A DNA stretch of 64,000 nt, taken from Paraburkholderia metrosideri. GTDB taxonomy: Bacteria > Pseudomonadota > Gammaproteobacteria > Burkholderiales > Burkholderiaceae. The stretch covers positions 1-64,000 of the forward strand of contig NZ_CAJHCP010000003.1 in NCBI RefSeq assembly GCF_904848625.1, given 5' to 3'. A program made the position numbers and the translations under genes. Under the pieces are notes generated by a model. The model did not search any database, had not been told where the DNA came from, and worked only from the letters and a program-made list of their open reading frames with translations. Positions 24,734 through 37,941 of the stretch are shown here, piece by piece. How positions within the stretch are numbered: the stretch's first letter is position 1; each line of letters starts with the position of its first letter.

Positions 24734-26224
24734 TTACTGAGGCAACGGCAGCTTTGACTGCGCAACGTGGGAGAGGAGGTTTTCCACGGATACGTGCATC
24801 ACATCGGTAAAAGGCTTCGGATACAAGCCCATGAACAGCGTCAGTGCAGCAAGCACTGCCAGCATGAAAAATTCGCGTCGGTTGATATCGAGCAGGGTCT
24901 TCACGTGATCGTTGACGATCGCGCCGAAATACACCCGCTTATACATCCACAGCGTGTAGGCCGCGCCGAGAATCAGCGTGACCGCCGCACCGCCGGCGAT
25001 CCAGAAGTTGTACTGGACTGCCGCCAGAATCACCATGAATTCGCCGACAAAACCGGAAGTGCCCGGCAAGCCGCAATTCGCCATCGAGAACAGCATCGCG
25101 AACGCTGCGAATTTCGGCATGACGTTGACGACACCGCCGTAATCGGCGATCTGACGCGAATGCATACGGTCGTACAGCACACCGATGCTCAGGAACATCG
25201 CGCCCGACACGAAACCGTGCGAGATCATCTGAATGACCGCGCCTTCCATGCCGAGCTGGTTGAAGATGAAAAAGCCGAGCGTGACGAAGCCCATATGCGC
25301 GATCGACGAATACGCGACCAGCTTCTTCATGTCCGCCTGGACCATCGCGACCAGACCGATGTAGATCACCGCAACCAGCGACAGCGTAATCACGACCGGC
25401 GCCAGAAAATGGCTTGCGTCTGGCGTGATAGGCAGCGAGAAACGCAGGAAGCCGTACGCACCCAGCTTCAGCATGATCGCGGCCAGCACGACCGAGCCGC
25501 CGGTCGGCGCTTCCACGTGCGCGTCAGGCAACCACGTGTGCACCGGCCACATCGGCACCTTCACGGCGAACGCCATGAAAAATGCGATGAAGATCAGCAC
25601 CTGTGGCGTCATCGCGAGCGGCGCATGCTGCCAGGTAGCGAGGTCGAACGTGCCGGTCTCGACGTACAGATAAATCAGCGCGACCAGCATCAGCAGCGAG
25701 CCCATCAGCGTGTAGAGGAAGAACTTGAACGCCGCGTACACGCGGTTCGCCCCACCCCACACGCCGATGATGATGTACATCGGAATCAGCGTCGCTTCGA
25801 AGAAGACGTAAAACAGCATGCCGTCGGCCGAGCTGAACACGCCAACCATGATGCCCGACAGAATCAGGAACGCCGCCAGGTACTGCGCGACGTTCTTCGT
25901 AATCACTTCCCACCCGGCGATCACGACGATCACCGTTATCAACGCGGTCAACACGACGAACCACATCGAGATGCCGTCGACACCCAGGTGATACGAAATG
26001 TGAAAGCGCTCGATCCAGTTTGCCTGCTCGACGAATTGCAGATCTGCGGTGCTCGAATCGAAACCCGTGATCAGCGGGATCGTCACAATAAAGCTGACGA
26101 CCGAGCCGATCAGCGCAATCCAACGCGCGGGAGCCGGGTTGCGGTCCGAACCGATAGCCAGAACGACGAGGCCGACGAGGATCGGTAACCAGATCGCGAT
26201 ACTGAGAATCGGATAAGCGTGCAT
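24734..26224 (-). CDS. nuoM: NADH-quinone oxidoreductase subunit M
   Basis: A 496-residue antiporter-like proton-channel subunit of complex I. Clear motifs include YHLGVDGISMWFVVLTA, EATLIPMYIIIGVWGG with the essential membrane glutamate, and KVPMWPVHTWLPDAHVEAPT. Length and about 14 helices match the family. Nineteen bases after nuoL; start ATG 26224. Confidence 0.96.
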   Translation of the reverse strand: MHAYPILSIAIWLPILVGLVVLAIGSDRNPAPARWIALIGSVVSFIVTIPLITGFDSSTADLQFVEQANWIERFHISYHLGVDGISMWFVVLTALITVIVVIAGWEVITKNVAQYLAAFLILSGIMVGVFSSADGMLFYVFFEATLIPMYIIIGVWGGANRVYAAFKFFLYTLMGSLLMLVALIYLYVETGTFDLATWQHAPLAMTPQVLIFIAFFMAFAVKVPMWPVHTWLPDAHVEAPTGGSVVLAAIMLKLGAYGFLRFSLPITPDASHFLAPVVITLSLVAVIYIGLVAMVQADMKKLVAYSSIAHMGFVTLGFFIFNQLGMEGAVIQMISHGFVSGAMFLSIGVLYDRMHSRQIADYGGVVNVMPKFAAFAMLFSMANCGLPGTSGFVGEFMVILAAVQYNFWIAGGAAVTLILGAAYTLWMYKRVYFGAIVNDHVKTLLDINRREFFMLAVLAALTLFMGLYPKPFTDVMHVSVENLLSHVAQSKLPLPQ

Positions 26225-26243
26225 TAGTTAGTGTCCCCTAGCC

Positions 26244-28316
<2,073 letters not shown>

Positions 28317-28333
28317 AACCACTTTCCCTGAAG

Positions 28334-28639
28334 TTAACCTTTGAGCTGATCGAGATCCTCGACATTGATCGTGTCGAGGCTACGGAACAGGGTCACCAGA
28401 ATTGCGAGGCCGATCGCCGCCTCCGCCGCTGCTACCGTCAGCACGAAGAAAACGAAGATCTGTCCATGCACGTCGCCCAGATAATGCGAGAAGGCAACGA
28501 AATTGGTGTTCACCGCGAGCAGCATCAGCTCAATCGCCATCAGGATGATGATGACGTTGCGGCGGTTCAGGAAAATGCCGACGACGCTGATCGCAAACAG
28601 GATCGCGCCAAGGACAAGGTAATGGGCTAGGGTCAACAT
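28334..28639 (-). CDS. nuoK: NADH-quinone oxidoreductase subunit K
   Basis: A 101-residue membrane subunit of complex I with three helices. The two membrane glutamates needed for proton translocation are visible in [14 protein letters not shown] and [13 protein letters not shown]. Length equals that of E. coli NuoK within a residue. Twenty bases after nuoJ; start ATG 28639. Confidence 0.96.
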   Translation of the reverse strand: MLTLAHYLVLGAILFAISVVGIFLNRRNVIIILMAIELMLLAVNTNFVAFSHYLGDVHGQIFVFFVLTVAAAEAAIGLAILVTLFRSLDTINVEDLDQLKG

Positions 28640-28659
28640 GATTTCTATCTCCTGTCCGC

Positions 28660-29358
28660 TCAGCTATTTTTAGCTGGTGCCGAGTCGGCCGCTGCCGCCG
28701 CTGCTTGCGCTGCTGCTTCGGCTTCTTCTGCCGCGACGGTTGCCGCGGTCTTTTCCGACGCCATCTTCACGACGCGCACACGGTCCTGAGCGCGAACCTT
28801 GACCTGCTCGCTCACGTTCTGGCGTTTGCTGTCCTTCTTATGGCTCGTGGTCAGAGCGATCGCGGCGATGATTGCGACCAGCAGCACGAGGCCGGCAACT
28901 TCGAACGCGAAGATGTAATCCGTGTAGATGATCTTGCCGATCAGGCGGGTGTTCGACCAGTCGCCCATGCCGTTCGCGACAGCCGTCGTGTCACGCAGCG
29001 CCGTGGAGGTCGCACCGTAGCCATGCCACAGGATCAGCGCGGTTTCGATCACGATGATCGCGCCCACCAGGGTCGCCATCGGTACGAAGCGCTTGAAGTC
29101 CTTGCGCAGCACGTCCATGTTGATGTCCAGCATCATCACGACGAACAGGAACAGCACCATCACCGCGCCGACGTAGACCAGCACCAGCAGGATTGCAAGG
29201 AACTCGGCTTCGAGCAGCATCCAGATCGCGGCTGCGTTGAAGAACGCCAGCACCAGAAACAATGCGGACGCTACCGGGTTGCGCGAGGTGATCACCTTCA
29301 GCCCTGACACAACCAGGAGCAGCGCGAAGATGTAGAACAGTACGGTCGTGAATTCCAT
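28660..29358 (-). CDS. nuoJ: NADH-quinone oxidoreductase subunit J
   Basis: A 232-residue membrane subunit of complex I. Five helices occupy residues 1-175, including the pi-bulge region [20 protein letters not shown]. The C-terminal 60 residues form a charged then Ala/Glu-rich tail longer than in E. coli (184 residues), probably cytoplasmic and disordered. It is separated from nuoI by an unusual 199-base gap with two hairpins. Start ATG 29358. Confidence 0.94.
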   Translation of the reverse strand: MEFTTVLFYIFALLLVVSGLKVITSRNPVASALFLVLAFFNAAAIWMLLEAEFLAILLVLVYVGAVMVLFLFVVMMLDINMDVLRKDFKRFVPMATLVGAIIVIETALILWHGYGATSTALRDTTAVANGMGDWSNTRLIGKIIYTDYIFAFEVAGLVLLVAIIAAIALTTSHKKDSKRQNVSEQVKVRAQDRVRVVKMASEKTAATVAAEEAEAAAQAAAAAADSAPAKNS

Positions 29359-29412
29359 GATTACCGGTTCATCGTTAGGCCATTGTCAGGCATGGTTCTT
29401 TGGCACGTGCAT

Positions 29413-29474
29413 CTGGCGCTTTTCGCCAGAACAGCCGCACAGGTGCGCCGAGCCGCGGCGTTCAGGCCGCGGCT
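29413..29474 (-). other. Two stem-loops in the nuoI-nuoJ gap
   Basis: CTGGCG (29413-29418)/CGCCAG (29424-29429) and AGCCGCGGC (29451-29459)/GCCGCGGCT (29466-29474) lie in the only long gap of the second half of the nuo operon. Neither is followed by a T run in the nuo direction. They may stabilise or process the mRNA, or attenuate transcription. Confidence 0.5.
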
Positions 29475-29557
29475 TCCGGCCCGACAACAGGCCGTATTGA
29501 CTGCTTTTACCGCTATATTTTTACTTCTGCTTTGTACTGCATCAACAGACAAATGCT

Positions 29558-30046
29558 TCAACGATACGGTGCATCTGCCGCTTTGTTCGCAGCGATTTCC
29601 GCTTCGTAGCGATCACCCACGGCCAACAGCATCTCTTTCGTGAAATACAGATCGCCGCGCTTCTCGCCGTGGTACTCGAGAATGTGCGTTTCGACGATCG
29701 AATCGACCGGGCAGCTTTCTTCGCAGAAACCGCAGAAGATGCACTTGGTCAGATCGATGTCATAGCGCGTCGTACGCCGGGTGTTGTCGGCGCGCGGGTC
29801 CGACTCGATCGTGATTGCGAGCGCCGGGCACACCGCTTCGCACAGCTTGCACGCGATGCAGCGCTCTTCGCCATTTTCATAGCGGCGCAGCGCATGCAGA
29901 CCGCGAAAACGCGGCGACATCGGGGTCTTCTCTTCGGGGAACTGCACGGTCACCTTGCGCTGGAACGTATAACGTCCGGTCAACGCGAGGCCTTTAAGCA
30001 GTTCCGTCAGAAAGAAGGTCTTGAAAAAATTTTGGATTGCGGTCAT
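29558..30046 (-). CDS. nuoI: NADH-quinone oxidoreductase subunit I
   Basis: A 162-residue peripheral-arm subunit carrying two [4Fe-4S] clusters (N6a and N6b). Both ferredoxin motifs are intact: [12 protein letters not shown] and [12 protein letters not shown]. The N-terminal amphipathic helix anchors it to NuoH. It starts 15 bases after nuoH and is followed by the long gap before nuoJ. Confidence 0.97.
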   Translation of the reverse strand: MTAIQNFFKTFFLTELLKGLALTGRYTFQRKVTVQFPEEKTPMSPRFRGLHALRRYENGEERCIACKLCEAVCPALAITIESDPRADNTRRTTRYDIDLTKCIFCGFCEESCPVDSIVETHILEYHGEKRGDLYFTKEMLLAVGDRYEAEIAANKAADAPYR

Positions 30047-30061
30047 AGGTTCATCCGCCCT

Positions 30062-31126
30062 TTATTTCCAGATGTTCAACGGCGACATGATCCAGAAGCC
30101 GACCACCACCAGCCACACCACGCAGACCGGAATGAAAACCTTCCAGCCCAGACGCATGATCTGGTCATAGCGGTAACGCGGGAACGTGGCGCGCGCCCAG
30201 ATGAACACCGACAACAGCAAGAAGACCTTGAGGACGAGCCAGAAGATGCCCGGGATAAACGACAGGAACCCGAACGGAGCGCTCCAGCCCCCAAGGAACA
30301 GTGTTGCAGCCAACGCCGAGATCACGATCATGTTGATGTACTCGGCGAGGAAGAACAGCGCGAACGCCATACCCGAGTAATCGATCATGTGACCCGCGAC
30401 GATTTCCGACTCCCCTTCCACCACGTCGAACGGGTGGCGGTTCGTTTCGGCAATGCCCGAGATGAAGTAGACGACGAACATCGGCAGCAGCGGCAGCCAG
30501 TTCCATGACAGGAAGTTCAGACCGTGCGACGCGAAGAAGCCGTGTTCCTGCGAACCGACGATACCCGACAGGTTCAGCGTGCCGGAGGTCATCAGCACGA
30601 CGACGAGCGCGAAGCCCATCGAGATTTCGTACGAGACCATTTGCGCTGCGGCACGCATTGCGCCGAGGAACGCGTACTTCGAGTTCGACGCCCAACCGGC
30701 CAGAATCACGCCGTACACGCCGATCGATGAAATCGCCATCGCGTACAGCAGACCCGCGTTGATGTCGCCAAGCACCGCGCCCGCCTGGAACGGAATCACC
30801 GCCCAGATCGCGAAGGCAGGCACCACCACCATGATCGGCGCGATCAGATAGGTCCAGCGGCTCGCCTGTGCCGGTTGAATCACTTCTTTCAGCAACAACT
30901 TCAGCACGTCGGCGATTGGCTGCAGCAAACCGGCGGGACCGACGCGGTTCGGGCCAATACGCACGTGCATCCAGCCGATCAGCTTACGTTCCCACAGAAT
31001 CAGGTAAGCCACGCACAGCAGGATCACGACGGCTACCACCAGAATGCGCACCAGTGCCCACACCGTAGGCCATGCCACACCAAGGATCTGGGTGCCGCCC
31101 GAGTTGATCGTATCGAACAAGCTCAT
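30062..31126 (-). CDS. nuoH: NADH-quinone oxidoreductase subunit H
   Basis: A 354-residue membrane subunit with eight to nine helices that links the peripheral arm to the membrane arm and helps form the quinone site. Signature loops are [29 protein letters not shown], and [19 protein letters not shown] with its conserved acidic cluster, all present. The start ATG at 31126 directly abuts the nuoG stop at 31127, so the genes are tightly coupled. Confidence 0.97.
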   Translation of the reverse strand: MSLFDTINSGGTQILGVAWPTVWALVRILVVAVVILLCVAYLILWERKLIGWMHVRIGPNRVGPAGLLQPIADVLKLLLKEVIQPAQASRWTYLIAPIMVVVPAFAIWAVIPFQAGAVLGDINAGLLYAMAISSIGVYGVILAGWASNSKYAFLGAMRAAAQMVSYEISMGFALVVVLMTSGTLNLSGIVGSQEHGFFASHGLNFLSWNWLPLLPMFVVYFISGIAETNRHPFDVVEGESEIVAGHMIDYSGMAFALFFLAEYINMIVISALAATLFLGGWSAPFGFLSFIPGIFWLVLKVFLLLSVFIWARATFPRYRYDQIMRLGWKVFIPVCVVWLVVVGFWIMSPLNIWK

Positions 31127-33460
31127 TTACGCCTTCTCCACCACCAGTTCACCGAACAGGCTGCCCAGCGCTGCACCGGCAGGCGTAGCCGCCGATACGC
31201 GGACGACCGTCTCCGCAAGATTCGCGTCGCGCACGGCCGGCAACTGCACCGATTGCTCGCCCTGACGCACGCGTACGGCGTCGCCTTCTTTCAAACCCAG
31301 TTTGTCGAACAGCGCAGCCGGCAGGCCGACCGTGTTCGCGGTACGCGCCGCTGCGGTCAGATGCAGCGAGTCGGCGCGGCGCACTAACGAGTCAGCGTGA
31401 TAGATCGGCACGTTCGCGATACGCTCGAACTTGCCTTCTGTTGCCTTCGCCGACTTGCCGCGTGCAACCGTGACGCCCGTCTTGTTCGACAGACGCGATG
31501 TCAGCTCACCGTTGCCAAGCGCAGCGTTGCGCACTTCTTCCGACGTGTCGAATTCGAAACCAGGCACGCCGAGCAGGCTGCCCAGCACGCGCAACACCTT
31601 CCATGCCGGACGCGTTTCGCCGAGCGGACGCACGACGCCGTTGAAAGTCTGCACTGTGCCTTCGGCGTTGACGAACGTACCGGCCGTTTCCGTGAACGGA
31701 GCGATCGGCAACAGCACGTCGGCGTAGTCGGCGCCCGTCTGGAACGGCGACATCACCACAACCATTTCAGCCTGCTTCAGCGCGGCCAAAGCCTGCGCCG
31801 GATTGGCAGTATCGAACTCCGGCTCGAAGTTCAGCAACACATAACCCTTGCGCGGTTGTTCGAACACTTCACGAGCATTCAAACCACCTTCGCCCGGCAG
31901 CGCGTTCACGAGGTGTGCGCCGACCGTGTTGGCTGCTTCCGGGAGGAAACCGAGCGTCGCACCGGTCGCCTCTGCAATCCATTGCGCCGCTGCGTGAATG
32001 ACCGCGAAATCCGGATGACGGACCGCGCCGTTGCCCAGCAGCACGAGGCGGCTTTGGCCCGAAGCGAGCGACTTGGCAATCTGCTTGTGAGAGTCTGTCG
32101 GCTGCGTGCCGGCAAACGCTTCCGGCAACGCAACACCGTTCGCTTCCGACACCGCGCCAGCGATGCCCGCCAGCGCGTCGAGCCATGCCGACGGCGCGGC
32201 GACCACGCGCTGCGCTTGTGGAATCAATGCGTCGTCACCGGTAGCCTGCACGAGCGTGAGCTTCGCGCCGTTCTTGGCTGCCTGACGCAAACGAGCTGCG
32301 AGCAGAGGATGATCGCGGCGCAGATCGGAACCGATCACCAATGCCGCGTCGACGTTCGACAGCTCGGCGATCGCCGCGCCGAGCCACGGCGCACCATTGA
32401 CCGGAGCCGAGAAGTCCGACTGACGCAGACGGAAGTCGACGTTAGGCGTGCCGACCGCTTGCGCGAGTTGCTTCAACAGGAACAGTTCTTCGACCGTGCT
32501 ATGAGCGCTACCGATCGCGGCCAGCGCAGTCGCGCCGTGATCGCCCTTGATGCCCTTCAGACCCTTGACCACGTACTCAAGCGCGGTCTGCCAGTCGGTC
32601 TCAAGCCACTTGCCATCCTGCTTGAGCATCGGCTGCGTGAGACGTTCCGGGCTATTGAGGCCTTCGTACGAGAAGCGGTCCTTGTCCGAAATCCAGCATT
32701 CGTTGATGGATTCGTTTTCGAACGGCAGCACGCGCATCACGCGATTGTTCTTTACTTGCACCACGAGGTTCGCGCCGACGGAATCGTGCGGGCTCACCGA
32801 CTTGCGGCGCGACAGTTCCCACGTACGGGCGCTGTAACGGAATGGCTTGCTGGTCAACGCGCCGACCGGGCACAGATCGATCATGTTGCCCGACAGTTCG
32901 GAGTCGACCGTCTTGCCGACGAACGACGTGATTTCCGAATGCTCGCCGCGGCCCAGCATGCCCAGTTCCATCACGCCGGCCACTTCCTGGCCGAAGCGGA
33001 CGCAACGCGTGCAGTGAATGCAACGCGACATTTCTTCCATCGAGATCAGCGGGCCGACGTTCTTGTGGAACACCACGCGCTTTTCTTCGCTATAACGCGA
33101 ACCCGATTTGCCGTAACCGACGGCCAGATCCTGCAACTGGCACTCGCCGCCCTGGTCGCAAATCGGGCAATCCAGCGGGTGGTTGATCAGCAGGAATTCC
33201 ATCACGGCTTGCTGGCCCTTCACCGCCTTGTCCGACTTGGTGCGCACGATCATGCCCGCCGACACCGGCGTTGCGCATGCCGGCACAGCCTTCGGCATCT
33301 TTTCGACATCGACCAGACACATCCGGCAGTTGGCCGCAATCGACAGCTTCTTGTGATAGCAGAAGTGAGGGATATACGTGTCGACCTTATGCGCAGCCTG
33401 GATCACCATGCTGCCTTCAGGCACCTCTACTTTCTTGCCGTCTATTTCAAGTTCAACCAT
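31127..33460 (-). CDS. nuoG: NADH-quinone oxidoreductase subunit G
   Basis: A 777-residue peripheral-arm subunit. The N-terminal [2Fe-2S] N1b site is in FCYHKKLSIAANCRMCLVD, the His/Cys [4Fe-4S] N5 site in HPLDCPICDQGGECQLQDL, and the N4 cysteines in RCIHCTRCVRF and MIDLCPVGALTS. The cysteines of the extra N7 cluster found in E. coli NuoG are absent (WELSRRKSVSP region), as in mitochondria. A degenerate molybdopterin-oxidoreductase-type domain follows. Start at ATG 33460, three codons inside the longest frame, with AAGGAAGA upstream. Confidence 0.95.
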   Translation of the reverse strand: MVELEIDGKKVEVPEGSMVIQAAHKVDTYIPHFCYHKKLSIAANCRMCLVDVEKMPKAVPACATPVSAGMIVRTKSDKAVKGQQAVMEFLLINHPLDCPICDQGGECQLQDLAVGYGKSGSRYSEEKRVVFHKNVGPLISMEEMSRCIHCTRCVRFGQEVAGVMELGMLGRGEHSEITSFVGKTVDSELSGNMIDLCPVGALTSKPFRYSARTWELSRRKSVSPHDSVGANLVVQVKNNRVMRVLPFENESINECWISDKDRFSYEGLNSPERLTQPMLKQDGKWLETDWQTALEYVVKGLKGIKGDHGATALAAIGSAHSTVEELFLLKQLAQAVGTPNVDFRLRQSDFSAPVNGAPWLGAAIAELSNVDAALVIGSDLRRDHPLLAARLRQAAKNGAKLTLVQATGDDALIPQAQRVVAAPSAWLDALAGIAGAVSEANGVALPEAFAGTQPTDSHKQIAKSLASGQSRLVLLGNGAVRHPDFAVIHAAAQWIAEATGATLGFLPEAANTVGAHLVNALPGEGGLNAREVFEQPRKGYVLLNFEPEFDTANPAQALAALKQAEMVVVMSPFQTGADYADVLLPIAPFTETAGTFVNAEGTVQTFNGVVRPLGETRPAWKVLRVLGSLLGVPGFEFDTSEEVRNAALGNGELTSRLSNKTGVTVARGKSAKATEGKFERIANVPIYHADSLVRRADSLHLTAAARTANTVGLPAALFDKLGLKEGDAVRVRQGEQSVQLPAVRDANLAETVVRVSAATPAGAALGSLFGELVVEKA

Positions 33461-33570
33461 GATGGTCAATCTTCCTTAACCTGTTACCGCTCAATCGTTC
33501 GCCCCGTTCATCGCCCGATCAGGCGATGAATCCCGCGGTTGACGTGTTCGTCTGGTGCTTGTCTACTTAG

Positions 33571-34899
33571 TCAGGCAGCCACTGTTTCCGACGCCGCTGC
33601 GTGCCCGGCATGATCGCCAGTCAGGCAATGCTTGTGGGCGACGTGATATTCGAACTCGTCCCAGTAGTGCTTGAGCATGCCGCGAACCGGCATGGCCGCT
33701 GCATCGCCGAGCGCGCAAATCGTGCGGCCCATGATGTTTTCCGCGACCGAGTTCAGCAGATCCAGATCTTCAGGACGGCCGAGCCCATGCTCGATACGAT
33801 GGACGACGCGGTACAGCCAGCCCGTGCCTTCGCGGCAAGGCGTGCATTGACCGCACGACTCTTCGTAATAGAAATACGACAAACGCAACAACGAACGCAC
33901 CATGCAACGCGTTTCGTCCATCACGATGACCGCGCCCGAACCGAGCATCGAGCCAGCCTTGGCGATCGAGTCGTAGTCCATGTCGGTGTTCATCATCATC
34001 TCGCCCGGGATTACCGGTGCCGACGAACCGCCAGGAATCACAGCCTTGATCTTCTTGCCGCCGCGCATGCCGCCAGCGAGGTCCAGCAACGTCGCGAACG
34101 GCGTGCCGAGCGGAATTTCATAGTTGCCCGGACGTTCGACGTCGCCCGATATCGAGAAAATCTTGGTGCCGCCGTTGTTCGGCTTGCCAATTTCCAGGTA
34201 ATTCTGCGGACCGACTGCCAGCAGGAACGGCACTGCGGCAAACGTCTCGGTGTTGTTGATCGTGGTCGGCTTGCCGTACACGCCGAAGCTCGCCGGGAAT
34301 GGCGGCTTGAAGCGCGGCTGGCCTTTCTTGCCTTCCAGCGATTCGAGCAGCGCGGTTTCTTCGCCACAGATGTAGGCGCCGTAACCGTGGTGCGCGTGCA
34401 GCTCGAACGAAAAGCCCGAGCCCATGATGTTTTCGCCGAGGAACCCGGCGCGGCGAGCTTCGTCCAGCGCCTGTTCAAACCGACGGTAGACTTCGAAGAT
34501 TTCGCCGTGAATGTAGTTGTAGCCAACCGTGATGCCCATCGCGTAAGCGCCGATGGCCATACCTTCGATCAGCGAATGCGGATTGAAGCGCAGGATGTCG
34601 CGGTCTTTGAATGTGCCCGGTTCGCCTTCGTCCGAATTGCAGACGAGATACTTTTGACCCGGAAACTGACGCGGCATGAAGCTCCACTTCAAACCGGTCG
34701 GGAAACCTGCACCCCCACGGCCGCGCAGACCCGACGCCTTGACGTCGGCGATCACCTGCTCGGGCGGAATCTTCTCTTCGAGAATGCGTCGCAGCTGGGC
34801 GTAACCGCCGCGCGCCACATAGTCTTCAAGGTGCCAGTTGTCGCCGTTCAGGCCGGCAAGAATCAGCGGTTTGATGTGACGATCGTGTAAAGCCGTCAT
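33571..34899 (-). CDS. nuoF: NADH-quinone oxidoreductase subunit F
   Basis: A 442-residue NADH-binding subunit that holds FMN and [4Fe-4S] cluster N3. Visible are the glycine-rich [16 protein letters not shown] (NADH), the FMN-site [12 protein letters not shown] and the cluster ligands [14 protein letters not shown]. The start ATG at 34899 overlaps the nuoE stop (ATGA); the longer frame lies inside nuoE. Confidence 0.97.
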   Translation of the reverse strand: MTALHDRHIKPLILAGLNGDNWHLEDYVARGGYAQLRRILEEKIPPEQVIADVKASGLRGRGGAGFPTGLKWSFMPRQFPGQKYLVCNSDEGEPGTFKDRDILRFNPHSLIEGMAIGAYAMGITVGYNYIHGEIFEVYRRFEQALDEARRAGFLGENIMGSGFSFELHAHHGYGAYICGEETALLESLEGKKGQPRFKPPFPASFGVYGKPTTINNTETFAAVPFLLAVGPQNYLEIGKPNNGGTKIFSISGDVERPGNYEIPLGTPFATLLDLAGGMRGGKKIKAVIPGGSSAPVIPGEMMMNTDMDYDSIAKAGSMLGSGAVIVMDETRCMVRSLLRLSYFYYEESCGQCTPCREGTGWLYRVVHRIEHGLGRPEDLDLLNSVAENIMGRTICALGDAAAMPVRGMLKHYWDEFEYHVAHKHCLTGDHAGHAAASETVAA

Positions 34900-35381
34900 T
34901 TCGAAAGCTCCTCGAGCAGCTGGTCGATCTTCGCGCGGCTCATGAAGCTGCACATGCGATGGTTGTTCACCAGCATCACCGGTGCGTCGCCGCACGAACC
35001 CATGCACTCACCCTCTTTCAAGGTGAATTTGCCGTCGGGCGTGGTTTCGCCGAAGTCGATGCCGAGCTTCTGCTTCAAATATTCTGCGGCGCCCTCGGCA
35101 CCGCCGTCCGGGCCAAGCTGGCACGGCAGGTTTGTGCAGAGCGTGATCTTGTACTTGCCGACCGGCGAGGTCTCGTACATCGTGTAGAAGGTAGCCACCT
35201 CCTGCACGGCGACTGCCGGCATGCCGAGATAGTCCGCGACGAACTGCATGACGTCGGGCGACAGCCAGCCATGCTCTTCCTGAGCAACGGCCAGCGCCGA
35301 CATCACGGCGGACTGTTTCTGATCGGCGGGGTATTTCCCGATCGCGCGATCGATTTCTTTCAGGCCTTCAGCTGAGATCAT
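34896..35381 (-). CDS. nuoE: NADH-quinone oxidoreductase subunit E
   Basis: A 161-residue thioredoxin-like subunit holding the [2Fe-2S] cluster N1a. The four ligands are in CTNLPCQL and [10 protein letters not shown] start at ATG 35381 ([11 protein letters not shown]); a TTG seven codons earlier (35402) is an alternative. Its stop overlaps the start of nuoF by four bases. Confidence 0.94.
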   Translation of the reverse strand: MISAEGLKEIDRAIGKYPADQKQSAVMSALAVAQEEHGWLSPDVMQFVADYLGMPAVAVQEVATFYTMYETSPVGKYKITLCTNLPCQLGPDGGAEGAAEYLKQKLGIDFGETTPDGKFTLKEGECMGSCGDAPVMLVNNHRMCSFMSRAKIDQLLEELSK

Positions 35382-35511
35382 TTTCAGACACGACTCTTTC
35401 AATTCCTACCGAACGAAACCCGTCGCTTGAATCACGCTGCGACAGACCCGGCGTTCCTTTGCTTGACGCGCGTCTCGATGCAATCCGAAAACGCGCGCCG
35501 ATGAATACGTC

Positions 35512-36765
35512 CTAGCGATCCACTTCGCCGAACACGATGTCCTGCGTACCGATGATCGTCACGGCGTCGGCGATCATGTGACCGCGCGCCATTTCATCGA
35601 GCGAGGACAGGTGCGCATAGCCCGGTGCACGGATCTTCAGGCGATACGGCTTGTTCGCGCCGTCCGAGATCAGATAGATGCCGAACTCGCCCTTCGGATG
35701 CTCGACCGCTGCGTACGCTTCACCTTCAGGAACGTGGAAACCTTCAGTGAACAGCTTGAAGTGATGGATCAACTCTTCCATGTTCGACTTCATGCCGACA
35801 CGCGACGGCGGCGCAACCTTGTGATTGTCGATCATCACGGGACCTGGATTCTTACGCAGCCACTCAATGCACTGTTTCACAATCCGCGTGGATTGGCGCA
35901 TTTCTTCGACGCGAACCAGGTAGCGGTCGTAACAATCGCCATTCACGCCGACCGGAATGTCGAAATCCATCTTGTCATAGACTTCGTACGGCTGTTTCTT
36001 GCGCAGATCCCACTCGATACCCGAGCCTCGGAGCATTGCACCCGTCATGCCGAGTTGCAAAGCACGCTCCGGGCTGACGACGCCGATACCGACCAGACGT
36101 TGCTTCCAGATCCGGTTGTCGGTCAGCAGCGTTTCGTACTCGTCGACACATTTCGGGAAACGCGTGAAGAAGTCGTCGATGAAGTCGAGCAGCGAACCTT
36201 GACGGTTCTCGTTCATCTTCGACAACGCCTTCACGTTGCGGATTTTCGATGCCTTGTATTGCGGCATCGCATCCGGCAGATCGCGATACACACCACCCGG
36301 GCGGTAGTACGCTGCGTGCATCCGTGCGCCGGATACCGCTTCGTACACGTCCATCAGGTCTTCGCGCTCGCGGAATGCGTACAGGAACACCGCCATTGCG
36401 CCAACGTCGAGCGCGTGCGCGCCGATCCACATCAAGTGGTTCAGCACGCGCGTGACTTCGTCGAACATCACACGAATGTACTGGGCGCGCAGCGGCACTT
36501 CGATGCCGAGCAGCTTTTCGATCGCCATCACGTAGCCGTGCTCGTTGACCATCATCGACACGTAGTCGAGACGATCCATGTACGGCACGGACTGGATGAA
36601 CGTTTTGGTTTCGGCGAGCTTTTCAGTCGCGCGATGCAGCAGACCGATGTGCGGATCGGCGCGCTGGATGACTTCACCGTCGAGTTCCAGCACGAGGCGC
36701 AGCACACCGTGCGCGGCCGGATGCTGGGGACCGAAGTTGAGCGTGTAGTTCTTGATCTCTGCCAT
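35512..36765 (-). CDS. nuoD: NADH-quinone oxidoreductase subunit D
   Basis: A 417-residue, 49-kDa-type subunit that lines the quinone-binding pocket with Nuo[23 protein letters not shown] (with the quinone-contacting His) and [14 protein letters not shown] are diagnostic. It starts with ATG at 36765, nine bases after the nuoC stop, and is separated from nuoE by about 130 bases in which I see no gene. Confidence 0.97.
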   Translation of the reverse strand: MAEIKNYTLNFGPQHPAAHGVLRLVLELDGEVIQRADPHIGLLHRATEKLAETKTFIQSVPYMDRLDYVSMMVNEHGYVMAIEKLLGIEVPLRAQYIRVMFDEVTRVLNHLMWIGAHALDVGAMAVFLYAFREREDLMDVYEAVSGARMHAAYYRPGGVYRDLPDAMPQYKASKIRNVKALSKMNENRQGSLLDFIDDFFTRFPKCVDEYETLLTDNRIWKQRLVGIGVVSPERALQLGMTGAMLRGSGIEWDLRKKQPYEVYDKMDFDIPVGVNGDCYDRYLVRVEEMRQSTRIVKQCIEWLRKNPGPVMIDNHKVAPPSRVGMKSNMEELIHHFKLFTEGFHVPEGEAYAAVEHPKGEFGIYLISDGANKPYRLKIRAPGYAHLSSLDEMARGHMIADAVTIIGTQDIVFGEVDR

Positions 36766-36774
36766 GGCGTTCTC

Positions 36775-37377
36775 TTAGTGTTTCAGACCGCCATAGCGAT
36801 CCTCGCGGATCACGCGCGGCGTGATTTCCCGCGGCTCGATCGTCACAGGCTGATAGACGACGCGCTTCTCTTCCGGGTCGTAACGCATTTCGACGTACCC
36901 GGAGACAGGGAAATCTTTACGGAACGGGTGACCAATGAAACCGTAGTCGGTCAGGATGCGGCGCAGGTCCGGGTGACCTTCGAAGACGATGCCGTACAGG
37001 TCGAATGCTTCGCGCTCGTACCAGTTGACCGAATTCCAGATTTCGACGACGGACGGCAGGATGGGCACTTCGTCATCAGGTGCGAACACGCGCAGACGCA
37101 CACGCCAGTTGTTCTGCACCGACAACAAATGCAGCACGGCCGCGAAACGCGGACCGTCGTAGGCGCCATCGGCGTAGGTCTGATAGTCGACACCACAAAG
37201 ATCGACGCATTGCTCGAAACCGAGCGAACGGTCGTCGCGCAGACGGGTTGCAACGTTGAGGTAGTCGGCCGCCTTCACGACGATCGTCACTTCACCGATT
37301 GCTTCGTTGATGCTCAACAGGAGGCCGCCAAAGGCCGCCTCGAGGTTCGCTTTCAGGGTCTCGAGTTTGCTTGCCAT
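36775..37377 (-). CDS. nuoC: NADH-quinone oxidoreductase subunit C
   Basis: A 200-residue, 30-kDa-type peripheral subunit without cofactors that braces NuoD. The hallmark motif is [36 protein letters not shown]. Separate from nuoD, unlike the fused nuoCD of E. coli. Twenty-one bases after nuoB; start ATG 37377. Confidence 0.96.
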   Translation of the reverse strand: MASKLETLKANLEAAFGGLLLSINEAIGEVTIVVKAADYLNVATRLRDDRSLGFEQCVDLCGVDYQTYADGAYDGPRFAAVLHLLSVQNNWRVRLRVFAPDDEVPILPSVVEIWNSVNWYEREAFDLYGIVFEGHPDLRRILTDYGFIGHPFRKDFPVSGYVEMRYDPEEKRVVYQPVTIEPREITPRVIREDRYGGLKH

Positions 37378-37398
37378 ATTGTGGGGGAGGCGTTGGCC

Positions 37399-37878
37399 TT
37401 ATTGACGGGCGATTGTGTTGGTGCGGCGAATCTTGGCCTGCAACTGGATCACGCCGTACACCAGCGCTTCCGCAGTAGGCGGACAACCCGGCACATAAAC
37501 GTCAACCGGAACGATCCGGTCACAGCCACGCACTACCGAATACGAGTAGTGGTAATAGCCGCCGCCGTTCGCACACGAGCCCATCGAGATTACCCAGCGC
37601 GGCTCAGCCATCTGGTCGTAGACCTTGCGCAGAGCGGGCGCCATCTTGTTGCACAGCGTGCCGGCGACGATCATCACGTCCGACTGACGCGGACTGGGAC
37701 GAAACACCACGCCGAAGCGGTCGAGGTCATAACGGGCAGCGCCCGCATGCATCATTTCGACCGCGCAGCACGCGAGACCGAACGTCATCGGCCACAGGGA
37801 GCCGGTGCGCGTCCAGTTGATCAGCTTGTCAGCCGTCGTGGTGACAAACCCTTCCTTCAAGACCCCTTCGATACTCAT
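37399..37878 (-). CDS. nuoB: NADH-quinone oxidoreductase subunit B
   Basis: A 159-residue subunit carrying [4Fe-4S] cluster N2, the direct electron donor to quinone. The adjacent cysteine pair of ACCAVEMM and the further ligands in GSCANGGG and [11 protein letters not shown] are intact. I start at ATG 37878 ([11 protein letters not shown]), preceded by GGAAAG; the frame open to 37917 adds 13 unlikely residues. Confidence 0.97.
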
Positions 37879-37941
37879 TTGCTTTCCACTCCAGACGGGG
37901 TGGCAAGCCTTGGCCACCCACGCAAACCGGTGATTAATCCA

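Noticed and set aside
31397..33529. 710-codon plus-strand open frame antisense to nuoG
   Set aside because: Antisense shadow of a conserved gene; no signal, domain or ribosome site.
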